A DNA stretch of 64,000 nucleotides from Eublepharis macularius. Lineage: Eukaryota; Chordata; Lepidosauria; Squamata; Eublepharidae. A program made the translations under genes and the position numbers. This document shows positions 1-10,954 of this stretch, piece by piece. The stretch covers positions 11,049,001 to 11,113,000 of the forward strand of contig NC_072800.1 in assembly GCF_028583425.1 (NCBI RefSeq), read 5' to 3'. Below the pieces are notes generated by a model that saw nothing but the letters and a program-made list of their open reading frames with translations, ran no database searches and was not told the DNA's origin. The stretch's first letter is position 1, and every line of letters starts with the position of its first letter.

Positions 1-44
1 TCGCAACTTTCTGCAGCGTTCCGGATGAAGGTGTGTGGAAATGG

Positions 45-252
45 CCCTGGAGAACCGGGTTTGATTCCCCACTCCTCCACTTAAAGCCAGCTGGGTGACC
101 TTGGGTCAGCCACAGCTTCTTAGAGCTCTCTCAGCACCACCCCCCTCACAGGGTGTTTTGTTGTGGGGATAATAACAACACACTTTGTACCCCGCTCTGA
201 GTGGGCGTTAAGTTGTCCCAAAGGGTGGTATATAAATCGAATGTTGTTGTTA
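45..252 (+). mobile_element. tRNA-derived SINE, 5'-truncated
   Basis: Starts inside the tRNA-like head near box B (GGGTTTGATTCC) and runs to ACTCTGAGTGGGCGTTAAG-type sequence and a GTT-rich tail. Confidence 0.75.
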
Positions 253-628
253 CCTCAACACCGTAAAAATTACCTCAGCACTGTAAGCTGACACAGTGCA
301 ATTTAGAAAATACTACAAGAGGAGGCATGAAACACCACAGGATAACTGACTTCATCAGTGTTGAGAAATACATGTCTATGTATTCTCTCAAGGAACAGGA
401 GACTGTTCCTTTCCTTCAGCAAAGTAGAAAGCATGAAAAAATACAAAGATCTTCTAGCGTAAACCTATAACAAATGACGTTAACATTCTGGAACTTGTAA
501 AAAAAACAGAAACTTCCAATATGAACAAAGTAGCATTGTCACCGGTATAGCATAGCACGTAAGGACACAGAATGCATCCACACATTTGTGGCAGGTAATA
601 TAGCAATCATTCTCAATTGAATTCTCCT

Positions 629-886
629 AGCCAGTCTGATGTAGTGGTTAAGAGCGGCAGGTCTCTAATCTGGAGAGCTGGGTTTGATTCCCCACTCCTC
701 TGCCTGAAGCCAGCTTGGGTGATCTTGGGTCAATCACAGCTCTTTCAGAGCTCTCTCAGCCCCATCTACCTCACAAGGTGATTGTCATCAGGATAATAAC
801 AACACACTTTGTAAACCACTCTGAGTGGGCGTTAAGTTGTCCTGAAGGGTAGTATATAAATCAAATGTTATTATTATTTATTATTA
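629..886 (+). mobile_element. tRNA-derived SINE, full length
   Basis: Box A (TAGTGGTTAAGAGC) and box B (GGTTTGATTCC) are recognisable. The shared body ends in GTATATAAATCAAATG and an ATT-rich tail. Confidence 0.8.
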
Positions 887-1922
887 TGTGGACAAGACAC
901 TCCAGTTGCAAATATTTGCTACAGGGCAATATCCAACATTTTGTGGATGCAGGCATAGACTTTCAAGCAAAAGAGTTATTTCAAATCCTCAGGGTTTTTT
1001 TTTTCTTCCCCTAAGAGAGTGTTGTGATGGAAACGGGTGTAAATTCACCTCAGGTGTCTGGCTAAACCCATTTCTGCCAATTGTGTTAGGCCTTCCCCAC
1101 TGAGGAAAAGTTCAGCCATACTTCCTTCATTTCCTATCTTAACCTCCTGTTTAGCAACCTAAAAAAAATGTAAACAGATGTTATAATTCACCCCCAGCAC
1201 TGGTTGCTATAGTGACTCTCCTACAGTTGCAGTGTTTGGGGGAGTGTTTTGCAGGAAACACAGTTGTAGTTCTAAAAAATTTTGAAAAATGTCCTGGTGA
1301 GCCTCTCTTCACCCTCTGCCCAGTTAACGCTATACCACAAAAAGTTCAAACAGAGACAAAAACAAAGATGGCTTGTCTGGCAACAGAGCAGATGGACCTG
1401 AAGGCCACAGAGAGGATCTTAGCCAACGATTTAGCCAGTCTGCCAACACCTGAACATAGGAAGCCGCCTTCTAGTGACTCAAGCCATTGGTCTACTCCAA
1501 CTGGAAGGGAGAGCTTGCCCAATTAGCTCTGGGACAGAAGGAGGGAATAGCAAGGACAACAGCCAAGGAAGGACAACAGTCAAGGAGGCCATCTTATATC
1601 AACCGGTCAAAGGAGACTAGGTGATAATCTCAGCCACGAGAGAACTTGCCCATGCTCTTTGCCCGCACAGAAGCCAGGTCAGATCCAGATCCAGGAAAAC
1701 TTCTCATATACCCTGACTTACCTCACAGGAATTTTGTGAGGGAAAATGGAGGAGGAGTGCTCTAAGCTACCTTGAGGGAACAGGGACATAAAAATGAGAT
1801 GGACAGACTTGGCAAGAGCCTCATTAGCAAAGACTGGTCCACCCAACATCAGGGTTGAGGATGGGTTCTGCCCTTGCTGCCACAACATTCCCAGAGGGAG
1901 CGGATATTTGCAGAATAATATA
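887..1922. other. Intron 2 sequence, nothing recognised
   Basis: No exon, RNA gene or known repeat could be supported. The open frame at 1212-1526 shows no domain or splice context. Confidence 0.5.
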
Positions 1923-2120
1923 GAGCCAAGCTGCAAGTAACGAATGACACTTGCCTGGCAAGTGAACAGACTCACATGTATTCCTCCCTGTTCACTTGCC
2001 ATTCACTTGCTCTCCACTTGATCAAGTGGAGGGCAAGTGGAGTGCAAGTGAACAGGGAGGAATACATGTGAGTCTGTTCACTTGCCAGGCAAGTGTAATT
2101 TGTCATTTGTAGCTTGGCTC
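1923..2120. mobile_element. GAGCC foldback MITE, copy 1
   Basis: Almost the whole element is an inverted repeat. The arms begin GAGCCAAGCTGCAAGT and the core is built around CACTTGATCAAGTG. It is flanked by the 3-bp duplication ATA (1920-1922 and 2121-2123). Its interior matches the copy at 7169. Confidence 0.85.
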
Positions 2121-2159
2121 ATAGTTTGCAGAGAAGCATGGGTTGTAGGAACTTGCGTG

Positions 2160-2490
2160 GCTGGGTGTGTGCAGGAAAGAGAAATCACACACTCAGACCT
2201 TAGTTAAGATTTAGAAAAGAAATGAGAGTTCTTTATTATATGAACTGCATACTGGATAGGAAAGAGGAGAGATAAATCTCTATGTAATTATCTAGTCTAA
2301 GGATGCCACTGGATTGGAGGATGAGTCCTGCATCCACAATGCAAGATGGGAGTGGATAGAGGGAGACTGTGACAAAGAGAGGAAGCTGAGATTCCCGAGG
2401 AGGAAATCCTGAGAACAGCAATCTACACATTAAAGGATAGTGCCAAGGTAGTAGTCAGAGTCACCTGGGCTCAGGAGCACATGGTCTGCA
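2160..2490. other. Unidentified sequence shared in part with 7735-7794
   Basis: TTCTTTATTATATGAACTGC and CATACTGGATAGGAAAGAGG parallel TTTATTTAGGAACTACATACTGGAGAG at 7750-7780. Probably an unclassified dispersed repeat on both sides of the CR1 and its MITEs. Confidence 0.35.
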
Positions 2491-2896
2491 GCTGCTAGAG
2501 GAGGTAAGGGCTTTTTGCCTTTCTTGGCTGTGGTGGGTTAAGCTGAGAAGCTAAGGGTGGTCCTCTCTAGCTTTGGGGCTTTTTGTGTGTAGTTTTGTGT
2601 TGATTTGAGTGTAGTTTTGAGGCTGTGTGTGTTTGGGCTTGATTGTGTTTGAGGGTGAGTGTGTTTGTAAGGCTGCTGGGGGTTGCTGGAGTACAAGCCA
2701 CACACCCCCTTTGTGCTCACCTCCTGTGCTTAGCAGGAAGTGACCTTTTGCATTGAAAAGGCAACTGCTGGGCAGGGGCGCGAGCCTTTGGCGCGAGCCG
2801 AAGGGCGAGAGCTAAAGGGCTCTTGGCCTGTGGCTCTTAGCCGGGGGATCATAGCCGTTTTCCTTCCTCTTAGTGTGTTATTCCTAAAACAGAATA

Positions 2897-3805
2897 ATGA
2901 AGTCAGAATGCCAGCAGGGGGTTGGGGGCTTTCCAGTGTATTGCACTGAGTGTCACATGTATGACTATCTGCCTTCTGGTCAGAAGTCCTGGATGTGTGC
3001 TCGCTGCAAGGAGCTCCTGGTTCTCAGGGAACGAGTACGTACCCTTGAGGCCAAGGTGGCTGACCTGGAGAAGCGGAGACAGTTAGATAGGCACGAGGAC
3101 AAGATTCTCAGGGACAGGACAGATGTGTCCCACTCTAAAAATGGCAGCGTTCTTGTTGTCAAGGAGAATGAGGATCTTGTGGAATCAGGGCACCGTATTG
3201 AGGATAAGGGGAACATGCCCTCAGAAGGGACCTCTTCTTCAGTTGGTGAGCAGGTTTCCTTTCGCATCAAGGAACCATCCCTGGGTGGGGCGGGAGGGAG
3301 GCTCTTGGTAGTTGGTGATTCGATCCTTAGACAAGTAGATAGCTGGGTGGCACAACCGCGTTCTGACCGTATGGTGACTTGCCTGCCTGGTGCGAAGGTA
3401 GCGGACATTACGCGTGTTATAGATAGGCTGGTAGATAGTGCTGGGGAAGAGTCAGCGGTCGTGGTCCATGTTGGAACCAACGATGTTGGGAAATGCAGTC
3501 GTGAGGTCTTGGAACAAAAATTTAGGCTGTTAGGCAGGAGACTCAAGGCCAGGACCTCCAAGGTAGCCTTCTCAGAAGTGCTACCTGTTCCACGCGCAGG
3601 GCCAGAGAGACAAACGCAGATCAGGAGTCTCAATGCGTGGATGAGACGATGGTGTAGGGAGGAAGGGTTCAAGTTTGTTAGGCACTGGGATTCTTTTTGG
3701 GACAAGCGGGAGCTGTACAAGAGAGACGGTCTCCACTTGTCCCGAGAAGGAACCCGGCTGCTGGCACTTAAAATCAAAAAGGTGGCAGAGCAGTTTTTAA
3801 ACTAA
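2897..3805 (+). CDS. CR1 ORF1 protein: zinc-binding, coiled coil, SGNH esterase-like
   Basis: The 302-residue ORF1 product is a presumed RNA-binding and chaperone partner of the CR1 ribonucleoprotein. A CxxC-x14-CxxC zinc-finger-like motif (C16, C19, C34, C37) is followed by a short charged coiled coil (about residues 40-62) and a disordered linker. A C-terminal SGNH-hydrolase-like esterase domain follows, with GDS at 140-142, GTND at 193-196 and DGLH at 277-280, so all catalytic blocks are visible. This order is typical of ORF1 in CR1 elements of birds and reptiles. The ATG at 2897 precedes the first cysteine by 15 codons. The frame is open throughout and ends 29 bases before the ORF2 start, in another frame. 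The long open frame on the opposite strand is a shadow. Confidence 0.88.
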   Translation: MKSECQQGVGGFPVYCTECHMYDYLPSGQKSWMCARCKELLVLRERVRTLEAKVADLEKRRQLDRHEDKILRDRTDVSHSKNGSVLVVKENEDLVESGHRIEDKGNMPSEGTSSSVGEQVSFRIKEPSLGGAGGRLLVVGDSILRQVDSWVAQPRSDRMVTCLPGAKVADITRVIDRLVDSAGEESAVVVHVGTNDVGKCSREVLEQKFRLLGRRLKARTSKVAFSEVLPVPRAGPERQTQIRSLNAWMRRWCREEGFKFVRHWDSFWDKRELYKRDGLHLSREGTRLLALKIKKVAEQFLN

Positions 3806-3834
3806 ATGCTAGGGGAAAGCCGACAAGAGATAAA

Positions 3835-6783
3835 GTGTCTCTGGTTCAGGATGGTTCATCTCAGAGAGATGAAGGGCTAGGTATAACACTTCTACAGGGA
3901 GATAGATTAGAGTTGTCAACTGAGATGGAGACAAACAGTGCAGATGACCTAACTACGTCTCGAGGCAAAGTGTGCCGGGGAAGTTACAGGTGTTTATATA
4001 CAAATGCTAGAAGTGTCCGAGGTAAAATTGGGGAGCTGGAATGTTTAGTGTTGGGCGAATCCATAGACATTGTGGGCATATCAGAAACTTGGTGGGATGA
4101 GGAAAATCAGTGGGACACGGTGATTCCTGGATATAAATTATATCAGAAGGATAGGGAGGGAAGGGTTGGTGGTGGGGTGGCTCTATATGTCAGAGAAGGT
4201 ATACATTCCAGTAAGATTGAGAAGGTAACTGAATTAGATTCGCTTCTGGAAATGCTATGGGTTGAAATTACGGGCCCAAATGGAAACTTAACTGTGGGAG
4301 TTTGTTATCGCCCTCCAGATCAGAAAATAGAGGAGGATTATAAAATGATGACAGGATTAAAGATGGCTGCTAAACAAAAAAACTGTGTTGTAATGGGTGA
4401 TTTTAACTACCCACACATTGACTGGGCCAATGGGTGTTCGAATCGGGGGAGAGAAAGTGAGTTTCTAGACTGTCTCAATGACTGTGCTATGGAACAGATG
4501 GTTACAGAACCTACTAGGGGAGAGGTGATCCTGGATTTGGTCCTCAGTAATGCTGAAGACCTGGTGAGAGATGTAAATGTGATTGCACCACTTGGGAACA
4601 GTGACCATAATGTTATTGAGTACAACATATGTATAAATAGGAAATTGCCAAATAAGACCAACACAGCCATGTTTAACTTCAAAAGGGGTAACTTTTCTGA
4701 GATGAGGGGGTACGTGAAGAAGAAACTGAAAGGGAAAGTAAAAAAGGTCAAAACACTTGGGGAATCTTGGAGACTATTTAAAACTACAATCCTGGAAGCT
4801 CAAATTAAATATATACCGCTGGTTAGGAAAGGCACAAATAGGTTTAGGAAAAGGCCAGCATGGTTAACAAGCAATGTAATAGAAGCTGTAAAAGGTAAAA
4901 AGGATTCTTTTAGGCAGTGGAAAACTAGTCGGAGTGAGGTTGATAAAAAGGAGCATAAGCTGTGGCAAAAAAAGTGCAAGTCTGTGATCAGACAGGCAAA
5001 AAGGGAATATGAGGAGCATATTGCAAAGAACATAAAGAAAAACAATAAACAATTCTTTAAATATATTAGAAGTAGGAAACCAGCTAGGGAGGCCGTGGGG
5101 CCCTTGGATGACCAAGGCGTAAAAGGATTACTAAAGGGTGATAGGGAAATGGCCGAGAAGCTGAATGCGTTCTTTGCTTCTGTCTTCACTGTGGAAGATA
5201 AGAAGTGCATGCCCACTCCGGAAGCACTGACTTTGGGAGGGGTTTTGAAAGACCTGAGTCACATTGAGGTGACGAGAGAGGAGGTTATGCGACTGCTAGA
5301 TAATTTAAAAACTGATAAATCACCGGGCCCAGATGGCATACATCCAAGAGTTCTGAAAGAACTCAAGTGTGAACTTGTAGATCTCCTCACAAAAATATGT
5401 AATCTGTCATTAAACTCTGCATCTGTTCCTGAGGACTGGAAGGTAGCTAATGTTGTCCCCATCTTTAAAAAAGGTTCCAGGGGAGATCCGGGAAATTACA
5501 GGCCAGACAGCCTGACGTCAATACTGGGTAAGTTGGTGGAAACTATTATCAAAAATAAAATTAGTGGGCACATTGATGACCAAAAGCTGATGAGGAAAAC
5601 TCAGCATGGGTTCTGTAAGGGAAGATCTTGTCTCACCAATCTGTTAGAGTTCTTTGAGGGAGTGAACAAACAAGTGGACAAGGGAGACCCGATAGATATT
5701 GTTTATCTTGACTTCCAGAAAGCTTTTGACAAAGTTCCTCATCAAAGGCTCCTAAGTAAGCTCAGTAGCTATGGGATAAAGGGCCAAGTCCTCTTGTGGA
5801 TCGAAAACTGGCTAATTAATAGGAAACAGAGAGTGAGCATAAACGGGCACTTCTCACAGTGGAGGGTGGTGAGCAGTGGGGTGCCACAGGGGTCGGTATT
5901 GGGTCCAATGCTTTTTAACTTGTTTATTAATGATTTGGAATTGGGATTAAGCAGTGAAGTGGCTAAATTTGCAGATGACACGAAATTGTTCAGGGTGGTG
6001 AAAGCCAGAGAGGATTGTGAGGCACTCCAAAGGGATCTGTCAAGGCTAGAAGAGTGGGCATCCATGTGGCAAATGAGGTTCAATGTAGCCAAGTGCAAAG
6101 TAATGCACATTGGAACCAAAAATCCAAAATATAAATACAAGTTGATGGGGTCTGAACTGGCGGAGACTGACCAAGAGAGAGATCTTGGAGTCATGATAGA
6201 TAACTCACTAAAAACGTCAGCACAGTGTGCGACTGCCATAAAAAAAGCTAATGCTATGCTAGGGGTTATTAGGAAAGGGATTGAAAACAAATCAGCCGGT
6301 ATCATAATGCCTCTGTATAAATCGATGGTGAGGCCTCATTTGGAGTACTGTGTACAGTTCTGGTCGCCACACCTTAAAAAAGATATCATAGCACTGGAAA
6401 AAGTACAGAGAAGGGCAACTAAAATGATTAAAGGGTTGGAACACTTTCCCTATGAGGAAAGATTGAGGCGCTTGGGGCTCTTTAGCCTGGAGAAAAGACG
6501 ACTGAGGGGAGACATGATAGAGGTTTACAAGATAATGCACGGGTTAGAGAAGGTCGAGAAAGATGTGTTTTTCTCCCTTTCTCACAATACAAGAACTCGT
6601 GGGCACTCTATGAAATTATTGAGCAGTCGGGTTAGAACAGATAGAAGAAAATACTACTTTACACAAAGGGTGATAAACACATGGAATTCGTTGCCACAGG
6701 AGGTGGTGGCAGCTACAAGCATTGCCAGCTTCAAGAGGGGACTGGACAAATATATGGAGCAGAGGTCCATCAGTGGCTATTAG
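3835..6783 (+). CDS. CR1 ORF2: AP endonuclease and reverse transcriptase
   Basis: A 982-residue ORF2 protein that nicks target DNA and primes reverse transcription there. The N-terminal APE-type endonuclease shows TNARS (N57), SETWW (E84), GDFNY (D189, N191) and SDHN (256-259). The reverse transcriptase has KSPGPDG (about 495-501), YLDFQKAFD (624-632), SGVPQGSVLGP (681-691) and the catalytic FADD at 712-715. A C-terminal region with the usual CR1 ending follows. Length fits an intact CR1 ORF2. The chosen ATG gives a short non-conserved leader before the endonuclease; translation may start elsewhere. One oddity is NYRPDSL at 554-560, where the family usually has a hydrophobic residue in place of D558. 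This may lower activity or be a private mutation. Confidence 0.92.
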   Translation: MSLVQDGSSQRDEGLGITLLQGDRLELSTEMETNSADDLTTSRGKVCRGSYRCLYTNARSVRGKIGELECLVLGESIDIVGISETWWDEENQWDTVIPGYKLYQKDREGRVGGGVALYVREGIHSSKIEKVTELDSLLEMLWVEITGPNGNLTVGVCYRPPDQKIEEDYKMMTGLKMAAKQKNCVVMGDFNYPHIDWANGCSNRGRESEFLDCLNDCAMEQMVTEPTRGEVILDLVLSNAEDLVRDVNVIAPLGNSDHNVIEYNICINRKLPNKTNTAMFNFKRGNFSEMRGYVKKKLKGKVKKVKTLGESWRLFKTTILEAQIKYIPLVRKGTNRFRKRPAWLTSNVIEAVKGKKDSFRQWKTSRSEVDKKEHKLWQKKCKSVIRQAKREYEEHIAKNIKKNNKQFFKYIRSRKPAREAVGPLDDQGVKGLLKGDREMAEKLNAFFASVFTVEDKKCMPTPEALTLGGVLKDLSHIEVTREEVMRLLDNLKTDKSPGPDGIHPRVLKELKCELVDLLTKICNLSLNSASVPEDWKVANVVPIFKKGSRGDPGNYRPDSLTSILGKLVETIIKNKISGHIDDQKLMRKTQHGFCKGRSCLTNLLEFFEGVNKQVDKGDPIDIVYLDFQKAFDKVPHQRLLSKLSSYGIKGQVLLWIENWLINRKQRVSINGHFSQWRVVSSGVPQGSVLGPMLFNLFINDLELGLSSEVAKFADDTKLFRVVKAREDCEALQRDLSRLEEWASMWQMRFNVAKCKVMHIGTKNPKYKYKLMGSELAETDQERDLGVMIDNSLKTSAQCATAIKKANAMLGVIRKGIENKSAGIIMPLYKSMVRPHLEYCVQFWSPHLKKDIIALEKVQRRATKMIKGLEHFPYEERLRRLGLFSLEKRRLRGDMIEVYKIMHGLEKVEKDVFFSLSHNTRTRGHSMKLLSSRVRTDRRKYYFTQRVINTWNSLPQEVVAATSIASFKRGLDKYMEQRSISGY

Positions 6784-7168
6784 CCACAGGAGATAGATGG
6801 TATTCTCTTTGTGGGGAGGTGGTGCTCTGTTGTCTTGGTGCTGGAAGGAAGGCAGTGGGAGGGCTTCTGGTGTCCTGGCCTCACTGACAGTCCTTTAGAT
6901 GGCACTGGATTTCTAGCCACTGTGTGTGACAGAATGTTGGACTGGATGGGCCACTGGCCTGATCCAACATGGCTTTGCTTATGTTCTTATGTTCTTATGT
7001 TCTTATGTTCTAGTAAAGAGCAAAGGCTAAACAGATCCCCCTGGCCTCTTTATAATTCTAACTTTCTGGTTTGTCCCCCTCTGAAACCTGAGAAAGGGAC
7101 AGCATTAGTCTTCCTCTTCTAACAACAGATTACATTTTCCACAGCAATTAATGCCAGCCATTTACTTC

Positions 7169-7366
7169 GGGCCAAGCTACAAGTGACGAATGACACTTGC
7201 CTGGCAAGTGAACAGACTCACGTGTATTCCTCCCTGTTCACTTGCCCTCCACTTGCCCTCCACTTGATCACTACGTGATCAAGTGGAGAGCAAGTGGAGC
7301 GCAAGTGAACAGGGAGGAATACACGTGAGTCTGTTCACTTGCCAGGCAAGTGTCATTCGTCACTTC
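7169..7366. mobile_element. GAGCC foldback MITE, copy 2 (right end lost)
   Basis: Same interior as the copy at 1923-2120, with centre CACTACGTGATC. The right arm stops at GTCACTT near 7366 before the terminal GTAGCTTGGCTC, so the right terminus is missing. It lies just downstream of the CR1, with copy 1 on the CR1's other side. Confidence 0.8.
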
Positions 7367-7794
7367 TTTTCCTCTGATGAACCAGGCCCTTGAGAGTCAC
7401 TCAAAATGTTACTTCCTTCACCAGTTCTCCACAGAACCAACTGGGCTTGCACAAACACAAGACGCTCTGGAGAATGGCTTGTATAAAAAAAAGGAGCCCA
7501 AATAGGCTCAGAAAGCTGCCCCCAGGAGAGGGGAAGCTCCTGCCTCGTTTTCCCATTTCTGCAGCACCACATGGAGGTACTGTGTGCACATGCGGCAGCA
7601 GAAACAAGAACCACCTCCCCATCCCACACAGTCAAGCCTGCACTTCTTCATATAGACCTGCCCTTTTATCTAATACCACTCCAGCCTTTTAGGCAGAGCA
7701 GGAATAAAATACAGCAGAGGCACGCCATACTGGTTAAAGAGGTTAAAAGGTTTATTTAGGAACTACATACTGGAGAGTAAAGGGGAGAGACAGA

Positions 7795-8026
7795 GAGCCA
7801 AGCTACAAGTGACACCTTACACAGGTTGGACACTTGTCAGCTTCCCTCAAGTTTTGATGGGAAATGTAGGCGTCCTGGTCTTGCAGCTTGGCTCCCCGAC
7901 AGCTGTCCAATGGACTTTTCAACTGTCACTTGTCCAACATTCTGCCAAGCTGCCTACATTTCCCATCAAAACTTGAGGGAAGCTGACAAGTGTCCATCCT
8001 GTGTCAGGCATCATGTAGCTTGGCTC
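7795..8026. mobile_element. GAGCC foldback MITE, copy 3
   Basis: Ends are GAGCCAAGCTACAAGTGA and its reverse complement, with a 3-bp duplication AGA (the match extends to 5 bp if one shifts the ends). Arms of over 60 bp contain TCAAGTTTTGATGGGAAATG, unlike the interior of copies 1 and 2. It interrupts a dispersed sequence seen at 7735-7794 and 8027 onward. Confidence 0.85.
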
Positions 8027-8308
8027 AGAGATAGGTGCTTGCTATCTGACTACATTTGGAAGAAGAGAAAAGGATCAGGAGAGAGAAGAAGCAGGATATT
8101 ACCCTGTTTAGCCCAATAGGAGACAAGACAAGAAAATGATCCCTAGGAAACAAGAGAGATGCTGCCCTCACTGTCCTAAGCGATCCTTGCTGCCCCCAGT
8201 ATGGGAGGCTTTTCTTCCTTTTTGTACAGCAGGCACTGCTATTTCCAAGATGGCCTGGGTGTTTGTTTACTGATTTCATTGAGAGCCCACCTTCCTTGCT
8301 GAGACTCA

Positions 8309-8734
8309 GAGCCTTGCTACAAGTGACATTTTACACGTGAAGGATTAAGGATCATTTTCGCAAGTCTTTCTGGGAACTGAAGTTCCTCTCCCCCACCCCT
8401 TTTCCTTTTGTTCCTTCCCCTCGCTGCGAGAGAAAGCCTGCAGCAACAGCAACTTTTGCAAATCGTTCCTCCAGTCACAAGCCTGCTCTCAATGATCTTT
8501 GGGGCAGGCAGCTGCAACTTTCTCAGCTTTCTCCGGAGCATTCCCCCCCCCCCGCCCCCCCAGCAAGACGATTTGCAAAAGCTGATATTGCCGTAGGCTC
8601 TCTCTGTCTCTTCAGGCAGCGAGGGGAAGGAACAGAAGGAAAAGGGGTGAGGGAGAGGAACTTCAGTTCCCAGAAAGACTTGCGAAAATGATCCTTTATC
8701 CTTCATGTGTAAAATGTCACTTGTAGCAAGGCTC
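8309..8734. mobile_element. GAGCC foldback MITE, copy 4 (long form)
   Basis: A 426-bp element with termini GAGCCTTGCTACAAGTGAC and a 3-bp duplication TCA at 8306-8308 and 8735-8737. Long arms carry purine- and pyrimidine-rich tracts. The interior differs from copies 1-3, so only the ends define the family. A C-rich run lies near the centre (8545-8562). Confidence 0.85.
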
Positions 8735-9014
8735 TCAGAGTGGATTACCCAATATGAATGATACAACCAGACAACACAGGACAAGTGTTGTGTCACTCTA
8801 GAGTACAACGTAAGATAGATAAAATGCAAGCAGTCACATTACATAGGCTACACAACAGAACTGTTCTTGACTAATGTTCACCCAAGTAAAGGGTCACCTA
8901 ACAACATGCAAGATGTTTAGCGAAGGAACAAGTTAAGAGTCAACCAAGATAATAATCTTAGTCTAACTCTAGGTGGATACAGGTCACTCCCCAAAGGAGA
9001 CAGCAAAATAGGAA

Positions 9015-9226
9015 GAGCCAGTTTGGTGCAGTGGTTAAGAGCAGCAGGAGAGCTGGGTTCGATTCCCCACTCCTCCACTTGAAGCCGGCTGGGTCAGTCA
9101 CAGCTCTCTCAGCGCCACCCACCTCACAGGGTGATTGTTGTGGGGATAATAACACACTTTGTAAACTGCTCTGAGTGGACGTTGTCCTGAAAGGTGGTAT
9201 ATAAATCCAATGTTGTTGTTGTTGTT
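9015..9226 (+). mobile_element. tRNA-derived SINE
   Basis: Same family as the copy at 629, with box A GCAGTGGTTAAGAGC, box B GGTTCGATTCC and a (GTT)n tail. Small internal deletions. Confidence 0.8.
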
Positions 9227-9610
9227 GGTAAGTCCTGCTTCCTCTGTAGGAGGCAAAGAGCACAACAAACTTCAGCACATTGGGCCTGCTTTCTAATAAA
9301 AGGCCCCAATCCTCAAACCTACATGTCCGTGCCGTATTTAGAGATTAACCATCACACATCATGAGCAAATGTGGAAAAACTGGGGGATATAAATAGCACT
9401 AGAGGAAAACAGCCAACAAGGACACAAGTGTTTCTTTTAAAGAACGAGCAGTAAGGATTTTTCCACCCATTCATCAGACCAAAAAAAAGATTCCTAGATA
9501 TTTCCCGCTTTAAGAAGAACGATTTCAGATAACATTAACTTGGGAGACTTCAACAACACTAACCTCCCTTACCTCTATACAGCCCTTAACCTTCCCACCA
9601 ATTAGTGCCT

Positions 9611-9694
9611 GAGCCAAAGATATTAATTGGCTGGCTGGGCTGCCATTAAGACTGCTTGCTTAATGGCAGCCCAGCCAATTAACATCTTGGCCTC
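9611..9694. repeat. Isolated 84-bp hairpin
   Basis: Arms of about 36 bp (TTAATTGGCTGG, GGGCTGCCATTAAG and complement) with one 4-base bulge and an 8-base loop. It does not match the three foldback families. Confidence 0.65.
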
Positions 9695-10102
9695 CTCTGG
9701 TTTGAGTCTTCACTCCCCTCTTGTGATCATGGCTCACACAGCTCCAAGGCTCAATACTGTTATGGACAGCATTTTAATGAGCAAACACTTCCATTCCTGT
9801 TCCGTAACTCTACCCCCAGGATTCCTACTTGCAGGCAGCTACATGTCAGGCCACGCAACAGTGGGATTCCCAGAACCTCTGTTCAGCTGAAAACCAGCTC
9901 CTGTCAACAATTAGGCCAACACAAATCAGGTGAATTAAGGTTATGATGATCTACTGGTTTTTTTTTTTTAAACACATTTCAGGCTCAATGCAAGGGAAAC
10001 GAGCATATTATAATGGAGCTGGTGTGTCAGGTCATAGCTTCCCTTTGGAAACTCTTGTTCGGCAAATGTGATGCTGTGTGGGTTGCCTGACATGTAGTTG
10101 CT

Positions 10103-10250
10103 TTCCTTTAGTATACAAATCAGTCTTTACACAGTAATCAAGCCATACTGAGTTCTGGGTTGAAAGGAGAAATCCAGCACACACACCACAAGAAAGTAAA
10201 CAGATTTCCAGGGAAAGCAGCGATGACTTACTGAAACCATCCCTTAAAGG
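10103..10250. repeat. Local direct repeat, copy A
   Basis: About 145 bp (ATACAAATCAGTC, CACAGTAATCAAGCCATACT, GTTCTGGGTTGAAAGGAGAA) recurs at 12605-12760 in the same orientation, about 2.5 kb away. Either a local duplication or two copies of an unrecognised repeat. Confidence 0.75.
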
Positions 10251-10954
10251 CCTAGCTGCAAGATAACCAGCAATGAGCAACTGGGCAGCTCATCCACACA
10301 GTATTCTGAGCATCACGGGCTTTGGGCAGTACTTTAATCCCTTGATTCGGTTTTCTTTTCTACGTCATTTCTAATTCTCCAGTATCCTTTATGGAGCAAC
10401 TAGAACATACCAAGTGTTCCAAACATATATTTATAAAACTTATAACTTTATAAAATGGCGTTGTGGTATTTACAGTTTTCAGTCCTTTTATTTCTGATTG
10501 TAGCTTTTATGAAACATTTAATTCTCACGCTTTCTCAGAAATGCGCTTCTACTGAAGTCACGGTGATGCTATTCGAGAGTTCGTCAGTGAATTTATTTTA
10601 AACCCACATGGTTGACCAATGCACCTCTCCAAGGGGGTCAGAGTATCATTTAACCACAAGAAGGTTTCATCCTGTTACCAAAGAGGCATTTCCAAAATTT
10701 CCACGTATCATACAAAGCAGTCAACCAACACAACTCACTTCAGTCTCATCTCAGATGGATGCTTCAAACGAACAGCCATCATGAACTATTCACTCTTTGG
10801 AGGCTTTTGAAGTTGGAAACTATAATATTCTAGGTGCACAAGGATAGGAGAAACAGAAGGGGGGGGGAACATGGACATCCTTACCAAAGTTTTATCAGTA
10901 TGGCTGACGAGAGCAACAGCCACATTGGCTTGACTTTTTGTAATTCACTGTAGT

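Larger units (their letters stand above)
2500..7010 (+). mobile_element. Near-full-length CR1 non-LTR retrotransposon
   Basis: A CR1 element with a GT-rich 5' region (about 2500-2890), two open reading frames, a short 3' region and the typical CR1 3' octamer repeat, here TTATGTTC four times at 6979-7010. It lies antisense to TPPP in the presumed intron 2, the orientation usually tolerated in introns. Both ORFs are unbroken, so it is probably a recent insertion. The 5' boundary is approximate, and I saw no clear target-site duplication, which is normal for CR1. Confidence 0.9.
9230..10946. other. Intron 2 sequence, mostly unassigned
   Basis: Apart from the hairpin at 9611-9694 and the direct repeat at 10103-10250, I see no gene or recognisable repeat. 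Confidence 0.5.

Noticed and set aside
2980..3777. 265-residue frame opposite CR1 ORF1
   Set aside because: Serine- and leucine-rich shadow of the real ORF on the plus strand.
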